Source: Arthrobacter sp. AQ5-06
GTDB lineage: Bacteria > Actinomycetota > Actinomycetes > Actinomycetales > Micrococcaceae
DNA length: 64,000 nt
Direction: 5' to 3'
Assembly (NCBI RefSeq): GCF_003287955.1
Contig: NZ_QMKP01000006.1
Location: 124,001-188,000 of the forward strand
Made by a program: the position numbers and the translations under genes. Below, in pieces: positions 63,703 through 64,000 of this stretch; position 1 is the stretch's first letter, and each line of letters begins with the position of its first letter. The notes below the pieces were generated by a model. The model made no database searches, was not told where the DNA came from, and was given only the letters and a program-made list of their open reading frames with translations.

Positions 63703-64000
63703 TCAGCCGCCCATTCCGGTAATCGCAAGGCTTCGGCTGATCCCGTCCAGGGGATGCGGCACATCGGTGCTCTCCTCGCGGTCCGCCGCGAACGGCAAAG
63801 ATTCCACCCGGCTCAGGTCCCAGGCCATGCTTGCGCTCAGGCTGATTCCCCGGGGACCTGTCCGCCGCGTGGTGCCCCGGATCAGCAGCAGCCTGGTGCC
63901 GAACAGCAACAGCCCCGCCTGCTCCTGGGCTTCATGGAAGAACACGGAGTCGACGCAGCCGGTGCCGTCGTCGATGCTGATGAACACCACCCGCCGGCCG
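63703..64000 (-). CDS. dnaE2: C-terminal end of DnaE2-type error-prone DNA polymerase (partial)
   Basis: Only the last 98 residues are in the window; the frame runs off the right edge. The segment GRRVVFISIDDGTGCVDSVFF followed by RLLLIRGTTRRTGPRGISL matches the C-terminal OB-fold of DnaE2, the damage-inducible alpha-subunit homologue that acts with ImuA'/ImuB in mutagenesis. The catalytic PHP and palm domains cannot be checked. The stop is at 63703. Confidence 0.7.
   Translation of the reverse strand, partial: GRRVVFISIDDGTGCVDSVFFHEAQEQAGLLLFGTRLLLIRGTTRRTGPRGISLSASMAWDLSRVESLPFAADREESTDVPHPLDGISRSLAITGMGG

Overview
The window is a high-GC chromosomal segment from an actinobacterium, most likely a member of the Micrococcaceae close to Arthrobacter or Pseudarthrobacter. 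The basis is codon use, frequent GTG and TTG starts, actinobacteria-restricted genes (mihF, acVLRF1, MurT/GatD, a degenerate PriA) and a gene order resembling the mycobacterial blocks pyrR-pyrB-pyrC-carA-carB-pyrF-mihF-gmk-rpoZ-coaBC-metK and alaS-ruvX-mltG-aro. It is almost entirely core genome. No insertion sequence, prophage, CRISPR array, rRNA or tRNA gene was recognised.

Layout. Bases 1-4040 (+) are the accessory edge: a SorC-type regulator, an aldo/keto reductase, an alpha/beta hydrolase and a GT4 glycosyltransferase. Bases 4063-10052 (-) carry mihF, gmk, rpoZ, coaBC, metK and priA. Bases 10162-19117 (-) are the pyrimidine operon pyrR-pyrB-pyrC-(membrane protein)-carA-carB-pyrF, whose leader contains a good match to a PyrR-binding hairpin. 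A PrsW-like membrane protease (+) follows. Bases 20557-30848 (-) run alaS-ruvX-mltG-aroE-aroC-aroK-aroB-(TPR protein)-efp-nusB, joining tRNA charging, cell-wall synthesis, the shikimate pathway and translation or transcription factors. Upstream of it are two small membrane proteins and rpsD.

Bases 32633-40361 hold rarA, acVLRF1 (ribosome rescue), a GNAT enzyme, aspS, an APC permease and hisS. Bases 40597-44042 (+) hold a membrane-anchored cyclophilin, a DUF349 protein and an orphan AbiEi-like protein that overlaps the 3' end of rel. Bases 43782-52964 (-) carry yebC, ruvC, ruvA, ruvB, yajC, secD, secF and rel. pdxT (-) and murT-gatD (+) diverge at about 53.7 kb. A CapA-like lipoprotein, an M3 peptidase, pdxS, pgsA, a HIT-family Ap4A-type enzyme, thrS and the 3' end of a dnaE2-type polymerase complete the window.

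I found no convincing undescribed multi-gene system. The observations most worth a second look are regulatory or structural: the PyrR-type hairpin, a LacI-type palindrome and apparently leaderless promoter at murT, MurT without its zinc-ribbon cysteines, the His-rich cytoplasmic tail of MltG, the AbiEi/rel convergent overlap, a promoter-overlapping inverted repeat between hisS and the cyclophilin gene, and a nested inverted repeat 3' of hisS.
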